A stretch of DNA of 5,050 nt from Methanosarcinales archaeon (GCA_030621945.1 JAUXGS010000091.1:1-5050), one strand, 5' to 3'. Positions 1 to 4,664 are shown, numbered from the stretch's first letter. Numbers and translations are program-made. The notes: generated by a model from the sequence alone, not told the origin.

Positions 1-30
1 AGAGAAGAACTCTAACCCTTCTCTCTTTTT
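1..30 (+). terminator. Hairpin followed by T-run, possible rightward terminator
   Basis: The arms AGAGAAG (1-7) and CTTCTCT (18-24) are perfect inverted repeats around a 10-base loop, and a T-rich run follows at once on the plus strand. This would suit termination of a rightward transcript entering from the left, convergent with the FeoA gene. The left arm touches the window edge, so the stem may be longer. No gene on the left is visible, so the role is inferred. Confidence 0.4.
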
Positions 31-53
31 TCTTTTCTTTTCTTTTCTTTTTT
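16..53. repeat. Homopyrimidine (TTTTC)n tract
   Basis: Thirty-eight consecutive pyrimidines on the plus strand, with about four TTTTC units between roughly 27 and 50. The tract abuts the stop codon of the minus-strand FeoA gene. On the minus strand it is pure purine, so it cannot be a U-tract terminator for that gene; it could act as one for a rightward transcript. Such tracts can also form triplex structures or slip in replication. Confidence 0.75.
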
Positions 54-759
54 ATTCCACTCGAACTTTCTCTGCAAGACCTCTTCCAACGGTCACCAAC
101 TGCTCTCCGATTTTCGCAAGCACGTAAGTCCCTCTCTTTGGACTTGGTGCTGGTGTCTCCTTTCTGACCAATGTTATCTCATTGCCTTCCGCTATTCCGA
201 GCTGTTCAAATTTATCCTTAAGCGAGGTTCCGCCGATTATCTTGCTTATCTTCGCCTTCTCGCCTTCCTTCAGATAGTTTACCTGAATGGGTTGCCCCTC
301 CCGTTCTACCAGCAGCTTTGATGCCTGACCTTCGCCCATTGGTATCTCCTCGTCGTCGATTTTGAAGACCAGAGTATCATCAGGGAGATGGCGTAAGAAC
401 TTAACTTCGCTTCCTTTTTCTATACCGAGTTCGGAGAAATTATCTTCAAAAGTCTTTCCACCTTCTATTGTCTTTACCGTCCCTTTCTCACCGTTCTCAA
501 GTCTTAGAAGTGGAAGCGTTTCCCCCGCTTTCTCCACACGCACCTTATCTGCCCATCCGCGAGCTACGACTGCCTCCATCTCTCCTGCTTTTAAAGAAAT
601 GGGTCCCGCGTGCACGTGCACGGGCTCAGTGGCTACCACCGTAAGCTCTGTTCCTTCTAAAATACCCAATTCCTCCAGATTCCTTTTTACCTCTAAGCCC
701 CCGTCTATTTTCTTTACTGCTACTTTTACCTCGGGCTCAACTTCGCTCAATAGTTTCAT
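52..759 (-). CDS. Triple FeoA-domain protein
   Basis: The 235-residue protein is three tandem FeoA (SH3-like) domains at about residues 1-76, 80-152 and 158-235. Each repeats the family pattern: a Gly-Gly turn, a short helix ending in E-L-G-I or Q-L-G-I, then x-x-G-x-E-(V/I/L) and a closing strand such as K-V-R-V-E or K-L-L-V-E. Single FeoA proteins have about 75-90 residues and assist FeoB in ferrous-iron uptake; the same fold is the third domain of DtxR-type repressors. There is no signal peptide or membrane segment, so it is probably cytosolic. No feoB is visible; it could lie to the left. The ATG at 759 has only a weak AGAG upstream, and the predicted start site (about 771) would leave a short leader. 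The gene faces an operator array, so metal-responsive control is likely. A scaffold or partner role is inference. Confidence 0.87.
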   Translation of the reverse strand: MKLLSEVEPEVKVAVKKIDGGLEVKRNLEELGILEGTELTVVATEPVHVHAGPISLKAGEMEAVVARGWADKVRVEKAGETLPLLRLENGEKGTVKTIEGGKTFEDNFSELGIEKGSEVKFLRHLPDDTLVFKIDDEEIPMGEGQASKLLVEREGQPIQVNYLKEGEKAKISKIIGGTSLKDKFEQLGIAEGNEITLVRKETPAPSPKRGTYVLAKIGEQLVTVGRGLAEKVRVE

Positions 760-784
760 TTTTTTTCTCTATCTCTGTTTAAAA

Positions 785-871
785 GTTAGGAATACAAAAA
801 ACCTGCCCTAAAAATGTTCTGTTTTGCTAAAGGAACCTAAATAAGTTAGGTTTTGAATGAAAAGCCGAATA
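785..871. repeat. Regulatory repeat, copy 1
   Basis: This stretch aligns without gaps to 4711-4797 at a constant offset of 3926. Positions 805-847 match at 40 of 43 bases, and 821-847 are identical over 27 bp. Similarity fades on both sides but keeps the CCTAA/TTAGG motifs. Both copies lie upstream of a minus-strand gene, so they look like a duplicated promoter-operator module. Confidence 0.85.
786..801 (-). promoter_or_regulatory. TATA-like box plus CCTAA half-site, FeoA promoter
   Basis: Read on the minus strand, positions 801-786 are TTTTTTGTATTCCTAA. This matches 11 of 16 positions of the equivalent element before the 53-residue ORF (TTATTTATGAGCCTAA). The AT-rich part (801-793) is a plausible archaeal TATA element, giving a start site near 771, and the CCTAA half-site lies between the two. 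The TATA call is weaker than at the other two promoters. Confidence 0.5.
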
Positions 872-879
872 AAGTTAGG
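807..879. promoter_or_regulatory. Operator array upstream of FeoA gene
   Basis: Three inverted repeats of the form CC(T/G)AA-N5-TT(A/C)GG lie in line: 807-821 (CCTAA-AAATG-TTCTG, one mismatch in the right arm), 836-850 (CCTAA-ATAAG-TTAGG, perfect, extending to 7-bp arms at 834-852) and 865-879 (CCGAA-TAAAG-TTAGG). Their centres at 814, 843 and 872 are exactly 29 bp apart. A further TTAGG half-site at 786-790 corresponds to a centre at 783, 31 bp away. The arm sequence resembles DtxR/IdeR half-sites, but the spacing is not the classical box, so the binder is inferred. Confidence 0.75.
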
Positions 880-921
880 ATTTTGATAAAAAGCTGATGA
901 TTTCGATTTTTTCCTAAAAAC

Positions 922-966
922 ACTAATTAAGTTCGGTTTCCCTTATGCGTCCTAATCTTGTTAGGA
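922..966. promoter_or_regulatory. Operator array upstream of flavodoxin
   Basis: Two inverted repeats share the motif seen upstream of the FeoA gene: 922-936 (ACTAA-TTAAG-TTCGG, imperfect) and 951-965 (CCTAA-TCTTG-TTAGG, perfect, extending to TCCTAA/TTAGGA at 950-966). Their centres, 929 and 958, are 29 bp apart. The half-site CCTAA at 982-986 corresponds to a centre at 989, 31 bp on, the same offset as in the other arrays. A degenerate further site near 892-906 may link this array to the FeoA-side array. Confidence 0.75.
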
Positions 967-970
967 ATCG

Positions 971-986
971 TTATTTATGCACCTAA
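971..986 (+). promoter_or_regulatory. TATA-like box plus CCTAA half-site, flavodoxin promoter
   Basis: TTATTTATGCACCTAA combines an AT-rich TATA-like box (971-979) with an operator half-site (982-986). The same layout, TTATTTATGAGCCTAA, occurs on the minus strand at 4727-4712. Archaeal spacing puts the start site near 1000 and leaves a leader of about 29 bases. A protein bound to the half-site would sit between TATA and start site and should hinder RNA polymerase. Confidence 0.65.
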
Positions 987-1016
987 AGGGCATACACATC
1001 CCTATACAAAAATGAA

Positions 1017-1022
1017 AGGTGA
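1017..1022 (+). promoter_or_regulatory. Shine-Dalgarno of flavodoxin gene
   Basis: AGGTGA lies 6 bases before the ATG at 1029 and matches the AGGTGAT complement of the archaeal 16S rRNA 3' end, which fixes this start. Confidence 0.8.
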
Positions 1023-1028
1023 GAGAAA

Positions 1029-1478
1029 ATGGCGAAGGTAATTTTGGTATTTGGTTCAACTACCGATAACACGGAAATGTTGTCTGAGCACGTGGTAGCG
1101 GGGCTTGAGCGAGGGGGTGCGGGGGTCACGGTGAAGAACGTGACAGAAGCGAGCGTTGACGAACTCGCGGATTACGACGCGATCGTATTCGGCTGCCCCA
1201 CGTACGGAGAAGGCGATTTGCAGGATGATTTCGTTGATTTCCACGACGAGATGGACGGCATAGCTCTGGAAGGGAAGAAGGCAGCGGTTTTTGGTCCGGG
1301 CGATAGTGAAGGATACCCTGATTCGTTCTGCACGGCCGTGGACATACTTGAAGAAGCGTTGAAGAAATGCGGTGCCGAAATCGTTACCGCAGGCTTCAAG
1401 GTTGACGGCGAGGTTGAACCCGCATTCGAAGACGCCGAAACATGGGGATTAAAGGTTGCTAAATCGATGCAAAAGTGA
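1029..1478 (+). CDS. fld: Short-chain flavodoxin
   Basis: The 149-residue length is typical of short-chain flavodoxins such as that of Desulfovibrio vulgaris (about 148). The N-terminal FMN phosphate loop reads G-S-T-T-D-N-T-E (residues 9-16), close to the usual STTGNTE but with Asp for Gly. The 60s loop is G-C-P-T-Y-G-E-G-D-L-Q-D-D-F, with Tyr where D. vulgaris has Trp60. The 90s loop is G-P-G-D-S-E-G-Y-P-D-S-F-C, with the Tyr expected to stack on the flavin. Flavodoxins carry electrons in the cytosol and commonly replace ferredoxin when iron is scarce, which fits the operators upstream. It is the first gene of an apparent operon with the two genes after it. The start is supported by AGGTGA 6 bases upstream. 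Identification is near certain; iron control is inferred. Confidence 0.97.
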   Translation: MAKVILVFGSTTDNTEMLSEHVVAGLERGGAGVTVKNVTEASVDELADYDAIVFGCPTYGEGDLQDDFVDFHDEMDGIALEGKKAAVFGPGDSEGYPDSFCTAVDILEEALKKCGAEIVTAGFKVDGEVEPAFEDAETWGLKVAKSMQK

Positions 1479-1516
1479 AAGCGATGAAAAGAAAAGCGAA
1501 GGGCGGGGAGAAAAGA

Positions 1517-1789
1517 ATGAATGGAGAAGATAGAGAATGGCTAAATAGTTACAGAGATAAAGGCCCCCCTAATTTGAGAAGCGAAAATCCTGAAAGAAAA
1601 TCCATAGAGGAGGACATCAAGGAGCTAAGCGATGCCATAAAGGAAACAGAAGGGCCTGAGGCTCTTAAAATAGAACTCATGGAACACATTCAGGTGGTAG
1701 TCCAAGGAAATAACCTCATACCTGTGAGGCGCACAGATGATGGAAGACATGGATATGCAAGTATTTACACATCATCTTCAGGAATATAA
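1517..1789 (+). CDS. Hypothetical protein between flavodoxin and DUF2023
   Basis: I do not recognise this family. I chose the ATG at 1517, giving 90 residues, because GGGGAG (1505-1510) lies 6 bases before it. An in-frame GTG at 1475 overlaps the flavodoxin stop and would add 14 basic, low-complexity residues with no visible ribosome-binding site. The protein is hydrophilic, starts M-N-G-E-D-R-E-W-L, has a charged probable helix around residues 28-60 (S-I-E-E-D-I-K-E-L), then a hydrophobic patch (I-Q-V-V-V-Q-G-N-N-L-I-P-V). No signal peptide, membrane segment or Cys cluster is seen. Its last 17 or so codons overlap the next gene by 53 bases in another frame, which is unusually long, so the C-terminus may be a run-on after loss of an earlier stop. 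Position suggests a flavodoxin-linked accessory role, but that is inference. Confidence 0.6.
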   Translation: MNGEDREWLNSYRDKGPPNLRSENPERKSIEEDIKELSDAIKETEGPEALKIELMEHIQVVVQGNNLIPVRRTDDGRHGYASIYTSSSGI

Positions 1790-2150
1790 GAAGGGATTAA
1801 GAACCCTCGCCCTTCATACGACAAAGGCGTCGAACAGAGCTGTAATTGAAAAGAGGCTGAAAAGGGAGACGATAGATTGTTATATCCAAGAAGTCAACGG
1901 AACGAAAATAAATGTCTTCTTCGGCAATCCCATCTGCATCGAAGTCATCAAACAGATGAATATTACGTCATTGTCAGATCTGACCGATGAGGAGGACTTT
2001 ATTCTCGGTACGATGCTGGGCTACGATAGAGTACAGCAGTGTGAGCGGTATCTTAAAAGGAAACGCAACGGCAAAAATAATAACGTAGGAAAGATAGGCA
2101 ATACATCCATAGCTCAGCCACAGACCGAAACGATTAGAGTCATTGGTTAA
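1737..2150 (+). CDS. DUF2023 family protein, flavodoxin-associated
   Basis: The 137-residue product matches my memory of the DUF2023 family: an N-terminal M-Q-V-F-x-H-H-x-x-E-Y-K-K-G-L-R segment, a central K-I-N-V-F-F-G-N-P strand region (about residues 57-65), then S-L-S-D-L-T-D-E-E-D-F-I-L-G-T-M-L-G-Y-D and Q-C-E-R-Y. The family is small, of unknown function and, as I recall, often encoded beside flavodoxin, as here. The C-terminal 30 residues are Asn/Lys/Thr-rich and probably disordered. GTGAGG (1724-1729) lies 7 bases before the ATG at 1737; ATGs at 1740, 1749 and 1755 are alternatives, and the conserved part begins near the last. It overlaps the upstream ORF by 53 bases, suggesting coupled translation. 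No membrane segments are seen. A cofactor- or partner-related role for flavodoxin is plausible but untested. Confidence 0.82.
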   Translation: MMEDMDMQVFTHHLQEYKKGLRTLALHTTKASNRAVIEKRLKRETIDCYIQEVNGTKINVFFGNPICIEVIKQMNITSLSDLTDEEDFILGTMLGYDRVQQCERYLKRKRNGKNNNVGKIGNTSIAQPQTETIRVIG

Positions 2151-2159
2151 TCCTCTTTT

Positions 2160-2182
2160 GGTGAAATGAACAGTTCATCACC
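2160..2182. other. Imperfect palindrome between convergent genes
   Basis: GGTG (2160-2163) pairs with CACC (2179-2182) and ATGAAC (2166-2171) with GTTCAT (2173-2178); two unpaired A residues form a bulge. It lies in the 52-base gap between the stops of the DUF2023 and ZIP genes. No T-run follows on either strand, so it is a weak candidate for a bidirectional terminator or 3'-end stabiliser rather than a standard one. Confidence 0.4.
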
Positions 2183-2202
2183 ATAAATAACCAAATTTCC
2201 AC

Positions 2203-2931
2203 TTATCCCAAAAGGCTAATCACTAAAACACATACCAATCCAAAAACAAGACCGCTAATGCCTACTTTTAAGTTCTGTTTTATTTGCGCTGCTGGAATCA
2301 GCTCTTCTACGGAAATGTAGGTCATAAATCCTGCTGCGAGTGCAAGTGAAGCGCCCAACAAATCTAAGGATGCTTCTTTCAAAAAATAGTAGCCAAAGAT
2401 AAAGCCGAGTAATTCAAACAATATTGTCACCGTTACTATAACAAAAGATTTCATTCTCTTTTTGGTTAAGCCGTATAAAGGAACGATTGTTGCGATATTC
2501 TCTGGCACATCCTGTGCTGCAATTCCCACTGCAATCATAATTCCCAATGCGGGTGTTAAAGCAAATCCAACCCCGATTGCCAATCCTTCTGGTATGTTAT
2601 GCAAAGCCATGCCAATGACAAGCATGGTAACGCTTCTTTCAATCGAAGGCTTTTCTTTTTTCAGTAACTCTGGATTTATGTGTGGCAGGGTTCTATCAAT
2701 AATTCGGAACGTGACTATCCCAGTTATAAAAGCAATAATCACTAAATAAAAGGGTGCGATTTCTAAACTTTCGGGTATCAATTGGAAAAACGATATACCC
2801 AGCATCATAGAAGCAGCGAATGCTAAAGAGCCGTATAAAACGGTTTCTTTAGGTTGCTTTATCAATCCAATTAAACACCCCAAAGTCTGTCCAACAAAGA
2901 TTAGGACTATTATCAATAATAGACTATTCAT
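2203..2931 (-). CDS. ZIP family metal transporter, GufA-like
   Basis: A polytopic membrane protein of 242 residues with about eight hydrophobic segments. The ZIP metal site is clear: H-N-I-P-E-G in the fourth segment (His111, Asn112, Glu115 from the ATG), Q-D-V-P-E-N in the fifth (Gln140, Asp141, Glu144) and S-V-E-E-L-I-P in the sixth. The HN..E / QD..E / E pattern equals the binuclear site of the bacterial ZIP of known structure (BbZIP: H177, N178, E181, Q207, D208, E211, E240), placing it in the GufA-type branch. ZIPs admit Zn, Fe, Mn or Cd to the cytoplasm; the metal cannot be read from sequence, though the setting favours iron or zinc. I chose the ATG at 2931 over a TTG two codons earlier because AGG (2938-2940) lies 6 bases before it. 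Its base composition looks more AT-rich than the flavodoxin gene. It probably belongs to the minus-strand DUF2325 unit. Confidence 0.93.
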   Translation of the reverse strand: MNSLLLIIVLIFVGQTLGCLIGLIKQPKETVLYGSLAFAASMMLGISFFQLIPESLEIAPFYLVIIAFITGIVTFRIIDRTLPHINPELLKKEKPSIERSVTMLVIGMALHNIPEGLAIGVGFALTPALGIMIAVGIAAQDVPENIATIVPLYGLTKKRMKSFVIVTVTILFELLGFIFGYYFLKEASLDLLGASLALAAGFMTYISVEELIPAAQIKQNLKVGISGLVFGLVCVLVISLLG

Positions 2932-2933
2932 TT

Positions 2934-3116
2934 TCAACCTCGAAATAATTTAGGGATTAGCCTCCACGGGTTTTTTCTTTTATACTCCCTGTATTCCGCT
3001 CCATATTCCTTCATAAGATACTCCTTTTCAAGATATATAATGGGCAAATAGAGAAGAGTATAAGGAATTGAAAACAAAAGGGCATACGTTGATGTCTTTG
3101 CGCTACTATCCAGATA
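2934..3116 (-). pseudogene. C-terminal remnant of ICMT/PEMT-type methyltransferase
   Basis: A 60-codon open stretch without its own good start ends at a TGA just before the ZIP ATG. Its translation has one hydrophobic span (A-L-L-F-S-I-P-Y-T-L-L-Y-L-P-I-I) followed by Y-L-E-K-E-Y-L-M-K-E-Y-G-A-E-Y-R-E-Y-K and P-W-R-L-I-P-K-L-F. This is the hallmark C-terminus of isoprenylcysteine carboxyl methyltransferase-like and phospholipid methyltransferase-like membrane enzymes (EE.L...FG.EY..Y...). Those proteins usually have about 150-220 residues; the transmembrane core and the upstream SAM-binding part are absent, so it is a remnant. A member of this superfamily, CzcN, occurs in metal-resistance operons, so a metal-linked neighbour is not surprising. 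Its stop overlaps the ZIP Shine-Dalgarno, as in a former coupled operon. Confidence 0.7.
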
Positions 3117-3127
3117 TTAGTTAGCAT
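3011..3127 (-). other. Short ORF with good ribosome site, other frame of the remnant
   Basis: The ATG at 3127 has GGAGGG (3135-3140) 7 bases upstream and opens a 38-codon frame (M-L-T-N-I-W-I-V-A...) ending at TGA 3011-3013. It overlaps the methyltransferase remnant in a different frame. Its first residues could be an out-of-frame piece of the same broken gene, with a frameshift between 3090 and 3127. I do not think it is a functional gene in itself. Confidence 0.35.
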
Positions 3128-3206
3128 TTTGATTCCCTCCTTACAATGTAATTATAAGGTGTTGTGAAAAAATCTGTGGAATCCTGTGGTTTTTTGACAA
3201 TCCTCC

Positions 3207-4460
3207 TTACCCGTAACTCTCTGCAGCGAAATTCGCCAATCCTTTCTTAAGCGCACTCAAACCAGAACTACGAAGGAAACAGCAGGGCTTGTCCCGCAAC
3301 TTGCACACCTTTTTAACCAATTGGCAAGCGTTGTGACTGTTTATATCCACGGGGCAGAAGATTACATCGTTTCCGTCAATGAGACTTGCTATCACCTTTT
3401 TGCCTCGCTCGCAATGCCCGCAGTGGTAACAGAATTGGCAGCCAAAAGATTCCGCCAGTTCCTTGTAAGACGATTCAAGCGATTCCACCCCGCCAACATA
3501 CGCCACCCTCAAACCAGTAAGCTGAAGTTCTTCATTCTGAGCTCCATTATCTAAACTGTTATGGTCACAACAGGTACACGCAGGCCCTCCAAACGTGTTC
3601 TCTCGTTCGGTCTTTAGGGGCATGTTAGATTCAACATGTGATGCAGACAGTCTGATCAAAGCTGCGTTTTCTTTGTTCCGCCGCTTTAGTTCTTCTCTCA
3701 AAAATGCAAGTTCCTTCTTCATGCCTTCAATATCTTCGTAAGCCGCTTCTCCACCTGTTGCCCCTATCAGTCCCTTTAATCGCGCATTTAACCGCCTCTG
3801 ATCTCCCAATTCGTGAGCAAACCTACTTTTAGCCTCTTTAATCGCTTCACGCTCCGAAATCAAATCATCCCTTTTCTGTTCTAACCTTGCACATCTGCGT
3901 TGAAGCTTTTCACTCGATTCTAAAGCAGTGCTTAGCCCTTCCAGTACCGATGCTACGTTCCTTCCCGGGAATTTACGAGAAAGTTCATCGTAAAATCGCA
4001 ACGCATAATGCTCCTTCATATGCACCGCGGCGAAAATTTTTGTCTCGAGTTCTTTATCCTGATCGCCATTACGTGCTGCGAACCAGATAAGAGCAGCGAT
4101 AGGGACGTCTTTTAAGGTGTTTTCCGTTTCCTCTCCATCAAGGGACTCATATATTCTTTGAGGGTCTAAAATCCCCGCTTCTTTCTTATACGGCGCAAAT
4201 TGTTTTTCCAGCAGCTTTTCCACGCGCTTGGCGTATTGATTTTTCGTCTGGCATATTTGAGCCAACTGCTGATGCATTTCAAATGCTACTGAAAACTGGT
4301 TGTCATGGCTGAGTTTCAAATCCTTAAATATCTTCCTCAGGTTCTTTTCGTCAAAACTCAAACCTAAGAGTCTACAAATGGTGAAAGGCTGAAACTCCCA
4401 TATCCTTCTCTTACCATTTCCACTTCCATTTCCGTTTTTACTTCCTTTTTCCTTTGCCAT
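3207..4460 (-). CDS. DUF2325 protein with Cys-rich C-terminal domain
   Basis: The 417-residue product has four parts. Residues 1-19 are a basic Lys/Gly/Asn-rich tail. Residues 20-165 form a helical domain like the N-terminal half of bacterial DUF2325 proteins, with spaced potential ligands His52, Glu61, His63, His147 and His151 (F-A-A-V-H-M-K-E-H). Residues 170-270 are a charged coiled coil. Residues 315-415 are the DUF2325 domain: L-R-V-A-Y-V-G-G, then F-C-P-V-D-I-N-S-H-N-A-C and F-L-R-S-S-G-L-S. Unusually, residues 341-350 read C-Q-F-C-Y-H-C-G-H-C, a CX2CX2CX2C motif, with C-T-C-C-D-H at 295-300; twelve Cys fall between 295 and 394, suggesting a metal or Fe-S site. No membrane segment is present. 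The ATG at 4460 has only a weak ribosome site; the 53-residue ORF lies 36 bases upstream. Function is unknown; a metal- or redox-sensing role is inference. Confidence 0.9.
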   Translation of the reverse strand: MAKEKGSKNGNGSGNGKRRIWEFQPFTICRLLGLSFDEKNLRKIFKDLKLSHDNQFSVAFEMHQQLAQICQTKNQYAKRVEKLLEKQFAPYKKEAGILDPQRIYESLDGEETENTLKDVPIAALIWFAARNGDQDKELETKIFAAVHMKEHYALRFYDELSRKFPGRNVASVLEGLSTALESSEKLQRRCARLEQKRDDLISEREAIKEAKSRFAHELGDQRRLNARLKGLIGATGGEAAYEDIEGMKKELAFLREELKRRNKENAALIRLSASHVESNMPLKTERENTFGGPACTCCDHNSLDNGAQNEELQLTGLRVAYVGGVESLESSYKELAESFGCQFCYHCGHCERGKKVIASLIDGNDVIFCPVDINSHNACQLVKKVCKLRDKPCCFLRSSGLSALKKGLANFAAESYG

Positions 4461-4496
4461 TTTTTACTACTCTACTTCCGTTTGTGTTACTCACGG

Positions 4497-4658
4497 CTAC
4501 GAAGCCTGATAAAGCGAGTAACCGTCAATAAACCACGAGCTCAACTCACGTTTTATCGCTTCAAACCGTTCGTCTATTTCGCCTTCTTCAGGCAAGGACA
4601 TATGCTGAAGTAGCCGCATCAGCTCCTTCATCAATCTTGTTCGTTCTATCTCGTCCAT
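4497..4658 (-). CDS. Small 53-residue protein upstream of DUF2325
   Basis: The ATG at 4658 opens 53 codons to TAG at 4497-4499. A strong GGAGGGG (4665-4671) lies 6 bases upstream, better placed for this ATG than for the out-of-frame ATG at 4662, which gives only about 24 codons. The protein is acidic and amphipathic, probably two helices: M-D-E-I-E-R-T-R-L-M-K-E-L-M-R-L-L-Q, a turn at L-P-E-E-G, then I-D-E-R-F-E-A-I-K-R-E-L-S-S-W-F. It has no Cys, one His and no membrane span. It is the first gene after the iron-box promoter and lies 36 bases before the DUF2325 gene on the same strand, so the two are probably cotranscribed. I recognise no family. It could be a small partner of the DUF2325 protein; that is inference. 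Confidence 0.68.
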   Translation of the reverse strand: MDEIERTRLMKELMRLLQHMSLPEEGEIDERFEAIKRELSSWFIDGYSLYQAS

Positions 4659-4664
4659 TCATAA

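Noticed and set aside
362..811. A 149-codon plus-strand frame through the FeoA gene and into the control region
   Set aside because: It is antisense to a protein with three clear domain repeats. Its product is Ser/Pro/Phe-rich with no recognisable motif, and no good ribosome site precedes it.
785..990. CRISPR array or replication-origin iterons
   Set aside because: The spacing is regular, but the units are short degenerate inverted repeats without unique spacers or cas genes. They end at TATA-like boxes of three transcription units, and no Orc1/Cdc6 gene is seen, so operators explain them better.
1056..1399. Minus-strand frames within the flavodoxin gene
   Set aside because: They are antisense shadows of a gene whose family motifs are unmistakable.
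2462..2749. Plus-strand 95-codon frame inside the ZIP gene
   Set aside because: It is the complement of the conserved ZIP metal-site segments, with no independent support.
2949..2963. TTTAGGGATTAGCCT resembling an iron box
   Set aside because: It lacks the palindromic GTTAG-CTAAC core and falls in the conserved codons of the methyltransferase remnant, so chance similarity is likely.
3144..3200. An 18-codon TTG-started ORF after the DUF2325 stop
   Set aside because: GGAGG lies only one base before the TTG, too close for initiation, and the product shows no motif. It is mentioned only as a possible leftover ribosome site.
3321..4090. Plus-strand frames inside the DUF2325 gene
   Set aside because: Low-information antisense frames; the minus strand carries the recognisable domain.
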